Source of the DNA: Pseudomonadota bacterium
Lineage (GTDB): Bacteria; Pseudomonadota; Gammaproteobacteria; Legionellales; Legionellaceae
Length of the DNA stretch: 6,525 bases
Direction: 5' to 3'
NCBI GenBank assembly: GCA_021807845.1
Contig: JAKBCM010000079.1
Location: 1 to 6,525 of the forward strand
The notes below the pieces were generated by a model that was not told the DNA's origin, did no database searches, and saw nothing but the letters and a program-made list of their open reading frames with translations. Positions within the stretch are counted from its first letter, which is position 1. Each line of letters begins with the position of its first letter. Made by a program: the position numbers and the translations under genes. Shown one piece after another: positions 6,490-6,525 of the stretch.

Positions 6490-6525
6490 ATGGATATTAA
6501 ACGCCTAGATCATTTGGGCATTGTT
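6490..6525 (+). CDS. N-terminus of a probable IS1634-family (DUF4277) transposase, cut by the window edge
   Basis: The ATG at 6490 opens twelve codons, MDIKRLDHLGIV, before the window ends. I recognise this as the typical start of IS1634-family transposases, whose N-terminal DUF4277 domain commonly begins with a V/I-K-R-L-D-H-L-G-I-V type sequence. The upstream ribosome site is poor (GTGG a few bases before), as is common in transposase genes. With only twelve residues the call rests on recall of this motif. Whether the gene is intact cannot be seen. Confidence 0.62.
   Translation, partial: MDIKRLDHLGIV

Overview
The window looks like a chromosomal segment of a Gram-negative bacterium. By eye it has moderate-to-low GC, and it encodes a tripartite RND efflux system with an outer-membrane lipoprotein. 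The style of the genes, including a Gly/His/Trp/Tyr-rich exported protein with a cysteine tail, is reminiscent of gammaproteobacteria such as Legionellales. That placement is an impression from protein style and was not tested by any search.

Positions 1-5301 (minus strand) hold one tightly packed operon, transcribed right to left. First comes a periplasmic adaptor (membrane fusion protein), then a CzcA-type heavy-metal RND permease of 1031 residues, then a NodT-type outer-membrane factor lipoprotein that runs off the left edge. The adaptor and permease genes overlap by 8 bp, and the permease and outer-membrane factor overlap by 4 bp (ATGA). Each gene has a Shine-Dalgarno sequence inside or next to the preceding gene. 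Together the products would form an inner membrane-periplasm-outer membrane export channel. The permease keeps the Asp/Asp/Glu signature of divalent-cation exporters (HME-RND), but the partner proteins carry no obvious metal-binding tails, so the substrate is open.

Positions 5424-5936 (plus strand) encode a YbhB/YbcL-type PEBP-family protein with a signal peptide. It is divergent from the efflux operon across a short intergenic region (about 120 bp). It converges on a minus-strand gene (6037-6384) for a small exported Gly/His/Trp/Tyr-rich repeat protein. A strong rho-independent terminator oriented for that minus-strand gene lies between them.

The last 36 bases (6490-6525, plus strand) open a reading frame that reads like the N-terminus of an IS1634-family (DUF4277) transposase, so an insertion sequence probably begins near the right edge, just upstream of the Gly/His-rich gene. 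I saw no tRNA, rRNA, CRISPR array or clear riboswitch. I found no convincing new multi-gene system. The least explained item is the small repeat protein.
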